A stretch of 64,000 nt of DNA, from contig JAUCBN010000037.1 of assembly GCA_035048815.1 (NCBI GenBank), positions 14,660,001 through 14,724,000 of the forward strand, given 5' to 3'. Numbering within the stretch: the first letter of the stretch is position 1; the number at the start of each line of letters is the position of its first letter. The notes under the pieces are model-generated. The model was not told where the DNA came from, did not search any database, and saw only the letters and a program-made list of their open reading frames with translations. This document shows positions 33,074 to 45,092 of the stretch, piece by piece. This DNA is from Abelmoschus esculentus (lineage: Eukaryota > Streptophyta > Magnoliopsida > Malvales > Malvaceae). A program made the position numbers and the translations under genes.

Positions 33074-34606
33074 TTAAGGGTCAAGTATGTGCAAACAACT
33101 TGCAAACGGGACGGGCACGACCCTAATTCGATCAAGGAAATCAATCCTGATCATAAAGTTGAAATCATCAAGTGGTATTACACTTATTGATTCCTTGCCA
33201 GACCAATTGCCGATCTTGAGATTGACTCCTTTCGCTAATCCCACGATTGGTGTGTCCTTGGAATTAATGGTTTTAACGAACCCATTGGCCTTTTGAACAT
33301 GAAGGTCAAGCTTCTCGGCAGTTTGCTTTGACATAAACAAGTCGGATGCACCAGTGTCTATTAAGACATTCAATCTTCTGTTTGCCACAACGACATCTAT
33401 GTACATTAAACCTTTCTTGAACTTTTCCTTATTTTCCATGGAACTAAGGATAGAGTTCAAGTTGGCAATTTCTTCTTCGCATTCGTCCTCTTGAATGGCT
33501 GCAGCTTTTCCGAGTTGTAGACGATCTTTTTTCATGTGATTGCCTCCACAATTGTAACAACTAAAGTTGTTATTCTTTTCCCACGGCTTACGAAGTTTAA
33601 CATCTTCGCTGGTTTGCGCCTTGGACCCTTCAGTGGTATGCATGTCCTGTCCCTTTCCGCCATTACTTTTACGTTTTGGCTTATCGGACTTCTCAAATTC
33701 AAATTCTGCAAGAGAGTCAGCTACGTCCATTGCCTTGGACAAATTTTGGACCCCTATTCGGTGCAATTCCATTTTTGCCCAACGTTGCAAACCGTTTTTG
33801 AAAGTAAAGAGGGCATCGGCTTCGCTCATGTTATGAATTTGAAGCCTGAGTTCGGTGAATTTGTTAACATATTCACGGATTGACCCGTCATGCTTCAGTT
33901 GATGAAGTTTTTCTCGGGCTTCTTCTTGTGCATTCTTCGGGTAAAAATGCTCTTTGAATTCATCTTGGAATTGTTTCCAACTTTTGGTTGGGATTTGACC
34001 GTCCTTTGATTGGGAACACTTATGTCGCCACCATAAAAGCGCGGCGTCTACTAAGTAGACAGAAGCAATATTCACTTTTGTGTTCTCATCTTCGATACCC
34101 GTGAGTCGGAAATACTGTTCCAAACCCCACACGAAGTTGTCCACTTCCTGAGCGTCCCTTGCTCCTTTGAACTCCTTCGGTTTTGGCACATCGATCCTGG
34201 GTTTAGCCATTGTTGCTTCTCCCACCATATTGATTATTACGGCATTCTTGTAGAGGGATAGCTCGGCCTTGAGCTTTTTGATTTCCTCCAACAGTTCTAC
34301 TTTAATCGCCTCCATTGCGACTTCAAGTGATTCGTCTTGCAGGGTCAATTTTTCGTAGGTTTGGTTGAGGAGATCTTGGACTTCCTCGTTGACATCTTGT
34401 TTGAGGGGATAGATTTTGGTTTCTAGTTCCTCAAGGCGATTGTTGACAACGTCTAGAGAATTCGTCGATTCCTTTGAACTGGATTCGAGTCAATTTACCT
34501 TATCCTCAAGACTTGTGAGTCGATCCTTTGAGGCCGCCACCTTCTTATCCGTTGTTTGAGTTTTTATGGCCTTTGTAGTCGTCCCTATCTCATCTGTTCG
34601 GTTCAT
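33074..34606 (-). pseudogene. Chromovirus gag-protease with N-terminal coiled coil
   Basis: The first true ATG in frame is at 34604-34606. The N-terminal ~110 residues are Lys/Glu/Leu-rich and likely coiled coil (VNNRLEELETKIY and EELKKL-like heptads); a TGA at 34490-34492 interrupts them. The gag domain follows (PKEFKGARDAQEVDNFVWGL, LLWWRHKC, FKEHFYPKNAQEEAREKL). The zinc knuckle CYNCGGNHMKKDR has its last Cys replaced by Arg. Retropepsin has the active site VLIDTGASDLFMS. The ORF ends in TAA at 33074, with coding sequence continuing in the same frame. Confidence 0.87.
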
Positions 34607-34623
34607 ATCGAGCGAATAACCTT

Positions 34624-34635
34624 GCTCTGATACCA
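34624..34635 (-). other. Chromovirus primer-binding site (iMet tRNA)
   Basis: TGGTATCAGAGC on the minus strand, two bases inside the 5' LTR. Confidence 0.9.
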
Positions 34636-34637
34636 CT

Positions 34638-35719
34638 TGTCACGCCCCTAGAGTTTCAACCGGGACATGCGGCCTTAGACTCCCCTTTTTATGAGAATAA
34701 GCGCCTAAGTTACGCCTATCTGGTCCAAGCCGACGGCTTGGACTATGACGGAAACGTGAATGCTCGAGAAATAGAAAATAAAGAAAGAGATTGTGGTTGT
34801 AACCCGGGCGATAGCCCGACACTTTTATTGAATGTCGAAAAACGTCGAGAAAACAAAGTAAGTGACTTGAGAGCAAAACTCAAGACTAAGTAAATAATGA
34901 GGTGGGGGTAAGCCTCTTTATATAGCCCCCTCTATGTTCCTAGTTCTAATCTAACTAGGATTCCTAGTCCTTCAAGGCTTAAAACTCCTTGATTCCTAAT
35001 GTGGACGAACTCCTTCATGGAGTCGAACTCTAAGGCTTCTTAGGTGCCTTTACTTGGGCCCTAAGGTGCGACGGGCTTGCTCCTGATGCGCGGCAGGACT
35101 GGCCCCGATGGTCTTCTCGGATGCCACCCTTAGTTGCGTGGGGACTCGGCACTCCTGGTGTGGACTGGATCGGCACCCATGGTTTGGACTGGATCGGCAC
35201 CCATGGTGCGGGCTGGATCGACACCCATGGTGCGGACTGGATAGGCACCCATGGTGCGTGTGTGTCCGCCACCTAAGGTGCGGGCGTGACCGGTACCCGT
35301 GGTGCGACTATGACAGGCACCCGTGGTGCGATTATGACAAGCACCCGTGGTGCGACTATGACTGGCACCCGTGGTGTGAGTATGACCAGCACCCATGGTG
35401 CGGGTACCCTCGGATCCCGTGGTCCCGAGGGGCTTCGCTCGGACAACCTCGGCCCAAGTGGTGTCGAGGGGCTTCGCTCGGACAACCTTGGCCCAAGTGG
35501 TGCCGAGGGGCTTAGCTCGGACAACCTCGACCTCGATGGTGCCGAGAGGCTTGGCTCGGACAACCTCGGCCTCGATGGCGCCGAGGGATTTGGCCCTCGT
35601 GGGCTTGACCCCTTGGTGCGGAGTGATGCATTCTCTAAGTATGCAGGTTGGAAAGAGTATGGGCGGGTTTTACCCCTTGGTGCGCGGAAAATTTGGGCTC
35701 AAAATAGCGGCCCGTGACA
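34638..35719 (-). repeat. 5' LTR of chromovirus derivative (1,082 bp)
   Basis: Plus orientation TGTCACGCCCC to CCGTGACA. It aligns with 30924-32151 apart from the shorter 24-bp array (35147-35410, 11 units). Confidence 0.9.
35147..35410 (+). repeat. 24-bp tandem array in LTR, 11 units
   Basis: Same unit as 31433-31840 but with 11 copies. The variable part is the block of GGTTTGGACTGGAT units, which expanded in the other LTR. Confidence 0.9.
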
Positions 35720-36439
35720 TCATCTTTCCCTTTAACATCTCTCCTTTGGTGCCCTATTTTAAAATATTGAGTTTGGGGTTTAATGTTATGAGTTGTGGGT
35801 ATGTTTATGGAATTAAGGGTATGGTGTATTTTTAGGGTTTATGGTTTAGAATATGAAAATTAGGGTTAGGGTTTTTAAAGAATTTTTTAAGGTGGGCATG
35901 TAAGGTGGCATGATTAGGGTGTAAGAGATTTTTATTCTAATGGGGTGCAAATCGCATGTCCCTTTATTGTGTTTCCTTTGATATCCCCACTATAAAATAA
36001 TGAGTTTAGGGTTTAAGGTTAGGGGTTGTGGGTAAGGTTGTAGGAATTAGGGATAAGGTTTATTTTTAGGGTGTAGGATGTAATGTTTAAGATATGAAAA
36101 TTAGGGGTTGTGGTTTAGAATTTAATTTTAAAGGATTTTCTAAGATGAGACATAGAAGGAGACATGATTAAGGGACAAGATATTTTTCTTCTAATGGGTG
36201 CAAATCATCTGCCCCTTTATTGTATCTTCTTTGGTATCCTACTTTAAAATAATAGGTTTAGGATTTAGGATTTATGGTTTAAGATTAAGAGTTGTAGGTA
36301 ATGTTTAGAAATTAAAGATATGATATATTTTTTAGGATTTAGGATATAAAAAATTAGAGTTAAGGTTTAAAATTTTATTTTAACTAACTTTTAAAGTGAA
36401 ACATGAAAAAAGTTATGATTAGAGACAGAAGATAGATAA
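35720..36439 (+). repeat. 240-bp repeat array, block 1 right part (about 3 units)
   Basis: Resumes the interrupted unit with CATCTTTCCCTTTAACATC. Further units start near 35905 and 36165 and end near 36430 (ATTAGAGACAGAAGATA). This is the empty-site equivalent of the solo LTR at 49094-50211 (AGATAGATAATATA). Confidence 0.68.
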
Positions 36440-39410
36440 TATATATTGCTTTTTATACAGAAAATATTAGTTAGTGATTGAGTTTGTCTAAGTTCATTCT
36501 AGGCTAGTTATATATAGTCAAAGGATGGATGTAAAATTATCATAAAAAAATATAAATTATCATAAAATTATATTAGAAATGTAGAATGTAAAATTATAAT
36601 ATTATAGGGCATAAAATTAGATTATTTAAAAATATTTAAATATAATACTTCAAAAAATTTAGGGTTGTGGTTTCCCTAGAACCCCTATAAATAATTATAG
36701 TACAATCAATTTAATATTAAACTTAAAAAATAAATTTGAATTTATCTCAACAAAAATTCACAAAAAATAGATTAGATTAGTATCCAAGCTACTTTGCTAA
36801 ATATATAAGAAAATATCGATAAACAATCATAAAAGGATCAAGTTATTGAACGATCATCAATAATTATATATGAGAACCGAATATCGTGTGAAATTCTACA
36901 CAAACACAAATCTATTACAACGATAGACGAATAACATAACATAAAGAACAAACGTACCACAAATAAAAAAATGTGTCAGAAAGATAGAAAAAGAACAAAT
37001 ACAATAATATGTACGAGAAATAAAAACACAAAACAAAGAGATTCTAATATTAATTGAATGAATAAAATTTATTACATTACTTTAAATTATGATAAAATTT
37101 AATTGAATGAATAAGTTTTAAAAAATAGAATTGTTAATATATTAAGTTATTCATTTTAATTTTTACGATGTAGTTATTTATTTGTCACAAAATTTTAATT
37201 GAATAATTTAATTTTTATTTTTAAGTAAAAAATGACATGTTTATTATCAAGTAGATGAAAAAAGCCAAAAAAAAATAGATATAGAATAACTCTGAAAAAT
37301 AAAAAAATACTAAAATTTATGATTTTGCTCTTATTAGTACAATAGTTTAGATTATTTTGAATAGTTATAAATAAAATTTAAAATTTCAGTTTATAATTTA
37401 CTTTAAATATATTCTTTTATAAAGACCAATGATATTGTTAGCAATAAAATATTTAAATATTGAAAAATTTCCATTGCAATGAAATAAAAAATAATAATTT
37501 TTTGAGATTCATTAATTGTTCGAGTGACAAAGAATACTTATTTTATCTTATTTTATTTAAGTATGTATCCCGATATTTACCTCAATAATATAATACCTCT
37601 CTATTTAAGCAAATAAATCATTTTATCATATACCTCTATAGCCCTAATTTTTAAACCATAAATTTTATATTCTAAACATTAAATCTCAAACTTTATACTT
37701 TAAAATATATTAAATCATTATTTTATTATTATTAAAACTAGAAAATATTGTTTTTTCTTATCAATTTATTAATATTTAAAAAAATATATAATTTATTCTT
37801 TTTATTGTTATTAGTTTCATTATTATTAAAAGCAAAATATTTCTTATTTGTTATGTAAGATTATAAATAAATAATTTATAAAATTAAATATATTTGATTG
37901 ATCAGTTAAGATGTTTATCTTTATTTTCCTATATAATTTATAAATTACCAAAGTATGTAACATTACCTCTCGTAGATAACTTATTTAAACTTATTGAATC
38001 TTCATAAATTATTATTAATAATTATTATTATATTACACTGAAAAAATTAATTATTACTAATATGCTTTTGATATTACATAAAAAATCAATATTTTTATTA
38101 AATTAAAGGTTCATTTTTAATAAATTTTATACGATTTCTTAAATATTTAAATCGTTATCATTTAAATGTAGTAAAAAATTTAAATTAATTTTTATATGCT
38201 GACATTAAATTAATTGTATCAAGGTATTTAAAAATATTTAATCTGATTTGATTATTTTTTGATTTAATTTAAAATTTTAATATTTAATTCAATTTTTATT
38301 TTAGATTAGATATCTAATCCGAGTAATTTTTTTAGATTAGATATGAATCATAATATTTAAAATTTTAAATTATCTGAAAATTCAATTTTTCATGAATATT
38401 AATTTTTTTATATCCAAAATTTTAAAAATCAAAATATTTATAGATATAAATCTTATTATATTTAGTGATTTATTATTTTTTATATTAGAAATCACAAAAA
38501 TTTTATAAATATGACCTTAAAATTAAAAAAATAATTTAATTAAAATATATTTTTTAATAATAAAAAACTGAATATATGATCCAATTATCCAGTATTTGAA
38601 TATTCAATTTTTTTAAAACGAATATAAATTTATATTATCAATTTAAAAAATAAAATATTAAATTAAATTAGGATATGATATCCAAAAATATACGCCCCTA
38701 CCCTATTCCTATCACATTTTCTAAATTTTAGACACATGTTTCCTTCATTAAATTATTTTAGGTTTTGTTTGAACTAATAATAAATGTTTATAGTTTTTCC
38801 TGTGTGGATATAAAAATTACAAGCAAACACAAAACGTTTTATTTTATTTTATTTTTTATTTTTGAATTTTTAATCAAACTAAAAAATAATTAGATTTTAA
38901 GGATTTAATTTTTATGATTTAGTTTTTATTTTGTTAATTTTTTTTAATTTAAATCTATTTTTTTTAGTTTTAAATATGCCTTAATCTCAAAATAAATAAA
39001 TAAAAAATATATAGTATAGAAAGAAGAAGGTTCAATCCGTATGGACTACAAAGCTTCTGATATCTATAGGTTTAATTCTAATTGTTTTAAAATTTTGAGA
39101 TAAAATGAGAGGTTTGATCAAGCAAATTAAATTAAAAATATAAATAAAGTAAATTTAAAAAAATAATTTAAAAAAATTAATAAAAATAAATCGTAAAAAG
39201 TAAAATAATTAACATAACTAACCTCAAGCTTTGTTAGTCAGTTCAATCTGATCAAATTAATAAAAGTAAATCTTAAAAGAGTACAATATTTTTTTAAAAT
39301 AAACTATAAAGTTGATTGATATATATATATATATATATATATATTAGTAAAAAATAAGTATTTAATATAATTATATTTTACTCTGAAATACAATTTCGTA
39401 AATGTAATAA
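36440..39410. other. AT-rich intergenic DNA of block 1, no gene
   Basis: Collinear with 50212-54690 of block 2, apart from the 1,959-bp solo LTR there and a ~250-bp segment present only near 50575-50815. 38200-38960 is the AT-rich unit also seen at 23528 and 25380. 38990-39240 matches 26740-26990. A TA microsatellite lies at 39318-39345. No coding sequence recognised. Confidence 0.6.
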
Positions 39411-39727
39411 GGTTGCGTTTGGATCGTGAAATGTAATATTACCTTCGACAATAGAATTACTGGAACGTAAGATTACCTGAAGTATTACTGGGAATATTAT
39501 ATTATTACTTTGTTTGGTTTGTTTGAAAGGAATGTAAGTTGACAGTGTTTAGTTTGGGGAATATAAGATTACTCGAAAGTAAGTTTTACCAAACTTTCTC
39601 CGTGATATATTTTCTTTCTGAGTTAAACTACTATAGGTAAATTAAAAATTTTTTGGATGAAAATTCATAAGAAAATTTTTATATTAAAAATAATTTTAAT
39701 TATCTTTTTCGCGATCCAAACGTACCC
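39411..39727. mobile_element. Tourist-like MITE (317 bp), block 1 only
   Basis: Terminal inverted repeats GGTTGCGTTTGGATCGTGAA (left) and, reverse-complemented, GGGTACGTTTGGATCGCGAA (right), flanked by TAA on both sides (39408-39410 and 39728-39730). A 3-bp TAA duplication and this type of end suggest PIF/Harbinger-derived MITEs. Block 2 lacks it near 55280. Confidence 0.72.
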
Positions 39728-39922
39728 TAATTGTAATCACCCAATGCAAACAAAACCTAACAAGTGTAAAATTTAAATACAATTAATTTTACGATTTTAC
39801 TCTTATTAATATAATATTTTACTCTTAATTATATTATTAATTTATTTTTAAATTATATAATAATCACCCGAACGCACACGAGACATAAGTCATTCAATTT
39901 TTAAAATTCATATAATGATTAT
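39728..39922. other. AT-rich spacer
   Basis: Short AT-rich segment matching 55285-55400 of block 2. No gene. Confidence 0.5.
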
Positions 39923-40160
39923 TGTTATGAATATATTTATTTATGGTGGATATCCATATATTAAGTTAAATTTTAATGGGCTTTGGTATTAGGGTTTAAT
40001 ACCCATTGGAATTAGGGTTTCCATCTTATGCCTATAAATATAGACTTTTGGCATAGCATTGTATACAACCCTACTTTGAGAATATAATAAAATCTCTCTC
40101 CCTTTTGTCTCTCATCTTTATTCTTCTATTTTATTCTTGTTTTTTACTTTATTCACAACA
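39923..40160 (+). repeat. Solo LTR of the copia family (238 bp)
   Basis: TGTTATG...ACAACA, flanked by the perfect target duplication ATTAT (39918-39922 and 40161-40165). It shares sequence and the TATA box (40033-40040) with the LTRs at 4188-4419 and 63467-63720. There is no internal region, so it is a solo LTR left by recombination. Confidence 0.9.
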
Positions 40161-40165
40161 ATTAT

Positions 40166-40724
40166 TAATTTTTTTTAACATTTTATTAAATAATCATTAA
40201 ACTTTTAATAAAATAGCATAAAATGAAAGTTTAACGACTAAAAAGATCATTTTAATTCGATTTAGTGAACTATTATATACTTAAAATTTTATAACAAATT
40301 TAAATTAATTCAAAAACCGATTGAATTAACCGAAATAATTTCAGTTTGGTTAATTCGATTTGATTAATGGTTAAAATTTCAAAAAAAAAAATTGGTTAAT
40401 TAGATTTGATTAATGCTTAAAATTTCAAAAATTTTCGCTTAATTCAATTCGATCACCGACCGAATTAACCGAATGGACACTTTTACATTCGGTATCAAAC
40501 TAGAATCACCCACAACTCAACCAAAGTAGTTAAACATAGATCATGCAAGTTTCAATTATATTTGAGCTTCACTCTTACATAACAGACACAGTTGATATCC
40601 TAATCATTCAGACTGTGTTCATCACTTATTGAATAGGATATAACTATTAACTAAGCTTCCCAAGTCCTGAGAAGTATATATATTTTATAAAGGTTTGAGT
40701 GAAGCAAGGTCATGTGTGGTAGGA
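40166..40724. other. AT-rich DNA with TTAACCGAAT motifs, then 3' flank of type II MMP
   Basis: 40300-40490 carries repeated ATTAACCGAA / TTCGGTTAAT-type motifs, possibly a decayed element. From about 40550 the sequence matches block 2 (55970-56126) and is the 3' region of the MMP, sharing CTGAGAAGTATATATATTTT with the type I genes. Confidence 0.5.
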
Positions 40725-41399
40725 CTAGGCTCCATATAACTTCTTTATGCCTTCCTCGTCATCTGGATCAAGAACCCTTTTGGTAGTTCCAGCATTAAGT
40801 GTGTCATTCATGACTGCAGATGGAACTGTACTATGATCAAGGCCGAGAGCATGTCCAAATTCATGCATAAGTCCAGATTGCAGGTCTAACTCGTAATTCT
40901 TGGGAGTAGAACCAACGCTCCAGTATGTGTGATCAGTATCCATGGAAACCAACCCATAAGGTGGTGCATAACCATAACCATAATACCTGCCAGAAAGTCT
41001 AGTGAACTGAATTTTAATATTAGGTGTGTTGCCTGGGTTTGCCTTTTTGAACGCAAATTTAGGAACAGCACCTTCTCAGACTTTGAATGCCGCTTCCACG
41101 GCATTGGACACTGCTTGAAATGTCAAACCGTACGGAAGACGAGAACCAGACACGTAACCGTAGGTCACCGGGAAGTTCCTCCACTTAGGTTGCCCACGGA
41201 AAAACTTATAACTAGCAACCTCCGTGCCGTTAAAATTCGTTTGGACGATGATATTAGAGACACCACAACCTCGATGCTGGCCTGGCTCCAGATTTTGAAG
41301 AGATTCAGGTTTCACGGTTCTAGACATAGCTGCAAAAGGTTGCAACACAAGGAACATAAAAAATGTCCCTACAAGCTTATGGTCAAATTTAGCTGCCAT
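40725..41399 (-). pseudogene. Type II matrixin pseudogene, block 1 copy (one nonsense codon)
   Basis: Starts at ATG 41397-41399 and ends at the stop by 40725. The frame is otherwise continuous, but TGA at 41076-41078 replaces the conserved Trp110 codon (TGG in the block 2 copy). Residues are numbered to align with type I: signal peptide, cysteine-switch-like HRGCGVSN, catalytic site HEFGHALGLDH (181-191) and Met-turn SAVMND are all retained. As in type I, the full propeptide and the structural-zinc histidine contexts are missing (GYGYAPPYGLVSMDTDH in that region). The truncated product would lack the catalytic site. Confidence 0.9.
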
Positions 41400-41469
41400 T
41401 TCCAAGCTGTAAGATGAACGATTGGTTTAGTGTTTAGGGTGAGTGTGTCTTGGTGTCTGCATTTGCTCC

Positions 41470-41477
41470 TATTTATA
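41470..41477 (-). promoter_or_regulatory. TATA box of type II MMP, block 1
   Basis: Minus-strand TATAAATA about 70 bp upstream of the ATG, at the position conserved in all four copies. Confidence 0.65.
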
Positions 41478-41550
41478 CCCAAAATATTAGTTAGTTACTA
41501 GGTTTGTCTACTTTGATAAAATTTTGGGAATGTCGCGTGAATATGACATT

Positions 41551-44500
41551 AGGATGTAAAAAGTTGATCCGACTTGAAAATCCGACCGAAACCTGTTCGA
41601 GTCGGAATTTGGTTTGATCTGGGGATGTAATGACCCGAATCTGATCTGTATCCGACTATTGTTGACCCGAACCCGAGTTGAATCTGTTACTGTAGTAACC
41701 TAACCCAAACTGTATCCGTCCGAGAATGACCCGAACCCGATTTTAACTTGTTACTGTGGACCCGAAACCCGACCTGCATCCGAATGAAATGAGCCCGAAC
41801 CCGAGTCTGACCTGACAGATAACCAATATTACCCGACTGAATCAACTCGAGACCTGATTTTACCCGACCTGATAAATGACCCGACTTGTTTTGAATTTGA
41901 CCTGTTATTGACCTGAACTAATATTAACAAGACTTAATATTTGCATGACATATAATTAAGTATATCTATAATTTAATAAATTTAAAATATTGATAAATAA
42001 AATTAGGCATAAAAATAGAATTAAACATGATAATTAATTTAGGGGTTAATATTTAAATTTAGTATTACATATTTAATTAATTAATTAATTTAATATTTTA
42101 TTTAATTTTAATATATTTAATTTTAATTATAATTTTAAATTAATATTTCATTAAAAAAATATAATTTTAAATTAATATTTAATTAATTGAAATTAACTTA
42201 TTAAACTTAAGATTAATTAAGCTAAATTAAAATATAAAAACATAAATTACAAATATAATTAAAAGAATTCTGAAATAAAATGTAGATTTTTATTAAATTA
42301 ATTTAAATTATGATTCAATTAATTTAAACTAAAACAATTGATAAAAAAGGAGTGAAAAGTCAAAATTTTGTAGGGAAATAAGTCACTTATTTTTTAAATT
42401 TGAGATTAATTTACTTTTAGTGTAAAATTTTTGGAAGGATATAAGTTATTTAAACTTTTAGAGGGAAATAGAAATGAATTTTGATTATTATATAAAAAAT
42501 AGGGAAAAACAAAATTTTGGAGGGAATTAATATATATAGTAAATTTTGGTGGATTATTATTATTACAATATATAATAAAATAATAAAATTTGATTAAATA
42601 TAATTAATTAAAAATATAAAAAAGGAGATTAAATTTATATATTCATTTAACACTACTTTAGGTCAGGTAAAAAATTCCGCATATTTTTATATAAGTCGCG
42701 CCTAAAAAATTGAATCTCACGTTATTTCAATTTGGTTATGATCACTCGAAAATTAAGTTAAATTTTATTTTTTATTCGATTTATTCCTCATTTAATTAAA
42801 ATCAAATTATATATTTTAAAATTGTTTCAATTTGATCATAGAAAATTAGATTTGTGATTGAATAATTGGTCTTAGAGAACTAGTTTAATGATTTAGGCTT
42901 AGAGGATTAATGTTGGGCTTAAAAAATTAATAATATACATACATTAATTCATAAATAAATTAAATACATATATTAATATACATTTAAGTATATATTTATT
43001 ATATATTAAAATATATTATATATTATAAGTATAGATATAATACATTAATACATAAAGTATAATATATTAAAATATATTATATATGTATTAAATTATATTA
43101 TATACATAGTATATATTAACGTATATTATATACATATACATACATACTTATATATAAATATACATACAATATATATTATATACATACTCATATATTATAT
43201 ACATATACATACATATATTATATATATTTTTATATGTATAGTATTATATATTTCATATTTTTATATATAGTATATATTTCATATTTTCATTTTTAAAATG
43301 TATTAAATTATATTTTTTAGGTATAAATTATAATGTATTAAAGTACATTAAAATTAATTTTTTCACCGAATTTAATTATTATTAATTTATAATTTTTATA
43401 ATTTAATCTTTATAACTTTATTTTTATTTCAAATTGACTACTATTTATTTTTCTAATTTAGTTTAGTGTTTTTAATAAGATAATATTTTATTGGCATAAA
43501 GATAATTTTAGCGCTTAACGTTTATGATTTTTATCATTTTGGCCCTCATCCTTTTTTAGGATAAATTTAGCCCTTAACCTATATCTTTCTGAAAAATATC
43601 TCATTTTTTAACTAGCATAATGATTAGATAGTTAAAAAATTAACGATAATGATATGTCATATATATGTAGAATTATATTTAAGATTTGAGAATGTTTAGT
43701 AGCCTTTTATTTTAGATTTAATTAATTTTTAATGTTTTATTTGAATTTAATTGTTTTATATTTTATGTTAGAATAAGATTATATTTTACATGTATATATT
43801 TGTCATTATCATAAAAAATTAACGATAATGGCATGTTATATATATGTCATGTTTCTAAAATATATTATCACGTATCTATGACATGTCAATATCGTTAAAT
43901 TTTTAATGGTCTAATCATTATGTCAGTTAAAAAATAAGTTATTTGTCAAAAAGACATAGGTTAAGGGTTAAATTTATCCCAAAAAAAGAACGAGGGCCAA
44001 AATAATAAAAATTATAAACGTTAAGGGTTAAAATTGTCTTTATGCCTATTTTATTTTATTAATGTTTATCCTTTTTAATTTAAAACTTTATTCTTTTTAG
44101 TCCAATGTTTATTTCTTATTGATTTTTGTAATTTAACCCAATTTTTAAGATATGAATCATTTGATGATATTTTTATTTAGTCTAGTGCGTAATATTTATT
44201 TTTAATGGATTCATGCTAGTTAAAGATGTTAGATATTAAATAATTAATTCGAAATGAATGATCAACCATTCAACCTAAAGTTTATCAGTTATTTACTTAA
44301 TTACTTATTTGTACCAAACTAAAATTTAATAATTTTAATTAATATGAATTTAAAATACGATTTAATTGGCCTGAAATAAAACTAACTTGAAATGAACTCG
44401 ACCTGAAATGCAACCGAACTGAAATGAACCCGACCTGAAATCTACCCGACCTGAAATGAACCTGGACCCGACCTGAAATAGACCTGCACCCGTCCCGAAT

Positions 44501-44604
44501 CGAGTCAAAAACATCAAATCAACCTGAAATGACTTGTATCCGATTTTATCCGACCTGACAGTACCCGACCAAAAACCCATCCGAATAACTGTTTTTACAT
44601 CCCT
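41551..44604. mobile_element. Mutator-like non-autonomous element (3,054 bp), shared with block 2
   Basis: Ends AGGATGTAAAAAGTTG (left) and, reverse-complemented, AGGGATGTAAAAACAGTT (right). It is flanked by a perfect 10-bp duplication ATATGACATT (41541-41550 and 44605-44614). Both subterminal regions are packed with GACCCGAACCCGA / CCCGACCTGAAAT motifs; the interior is AT-rich with a long TATATACATA microsatellite (about 42940-43290). No transposase ORF is visible. A 9-11 bp duplication points to the Mutator superfamily. The same insertion exists in block 2 at 57017-60083. Confidence 0.78.
43493..44046. mobile_element. Long-TIR MITE (554 bp) nested in the Mutator-like element
   Basis: TIRs of about 170 bp starting GGCATAAAGATAATTTTA, flanked by the 9-bp duplication TATTTTATT (43484-43492 and 44047-44055). 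Present at the same site in block 2 (58908-59480), so it inserted before the duplication. Confidence 0.82.
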
Positions 44605-44614
44605 ATATGACATT

Positions 44615-45032
44615 GTCCCTTCAAATTTTAAAAGTTGCAAGTATCGATTTACTACCTACATTATAATTTTTGATTTAGATTCCAAAATAAACTTTAAATA
44701 TCTTATTTTCTCCAAATAAAAACTCTAAATAATCTATATATTCAACGCAACAACATTCTAGGTTAGTTAGGTATTATCAATTTAATAGCAGACTTCAAAA
44801 GTTAATTTGAATTTATTATAATGTTTAAATTCACAAGATGATATTTAATTTGCATTTATGTTAATTATAATTTTATTTAAAAAAATAAGTGTTATTATAT
44901 TTTTTAAAATATTAATAATATAAAAATTATAAATATTTAAAAATAAATTTAAACAGAAACACGAACATTGAACAACTTAAACTCATGTTTATTAAAATTA
45001 AAACACTTAAATAAATAAAATATTTTCATCAC

Positions 45033-45079
<47 letters not shown>

Positions 45080-45092
45080 ATAAATAAAATTA
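44615..45092. other. AT-rich 3' side of the Mutator-like element, no gene
   Basis: Matches 60094-60376 and 61411-61580 of block 2, and 62348-62770. It contains the empty site of the long-TIR element (near 44898-44907) and a TA microsatellite at 45036-45075. Confidence 0.6.

Larger units (their letters stand above)
30924..35719 (-). mobile_element. Ty3/gypsy chromovirus deletion derivative (4,796 bp)
   Basis: Two LTRs (30924-32151 and 34638-35719), iMet PBS (34624-34635), polypurine tract AGTGGGGAGAA (32152-32162, minus). Coding order on minus: gag, protease, then directly the integrase C-terminus with chromodomain. RT, RNase H and the integrase core are missing. It is inserted in a 240-bp repeat unit; flanks are CAAAT and TCATC, with no clear target duplication. 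Block 2 lacks it. Confidence 0.9.

Noticed and set aside
30919..35724. Target-site duplication for the chromovirus derivative
   Set aside because: Flanks CAAAT and TCATC do not match; reported as having no intact duplication.
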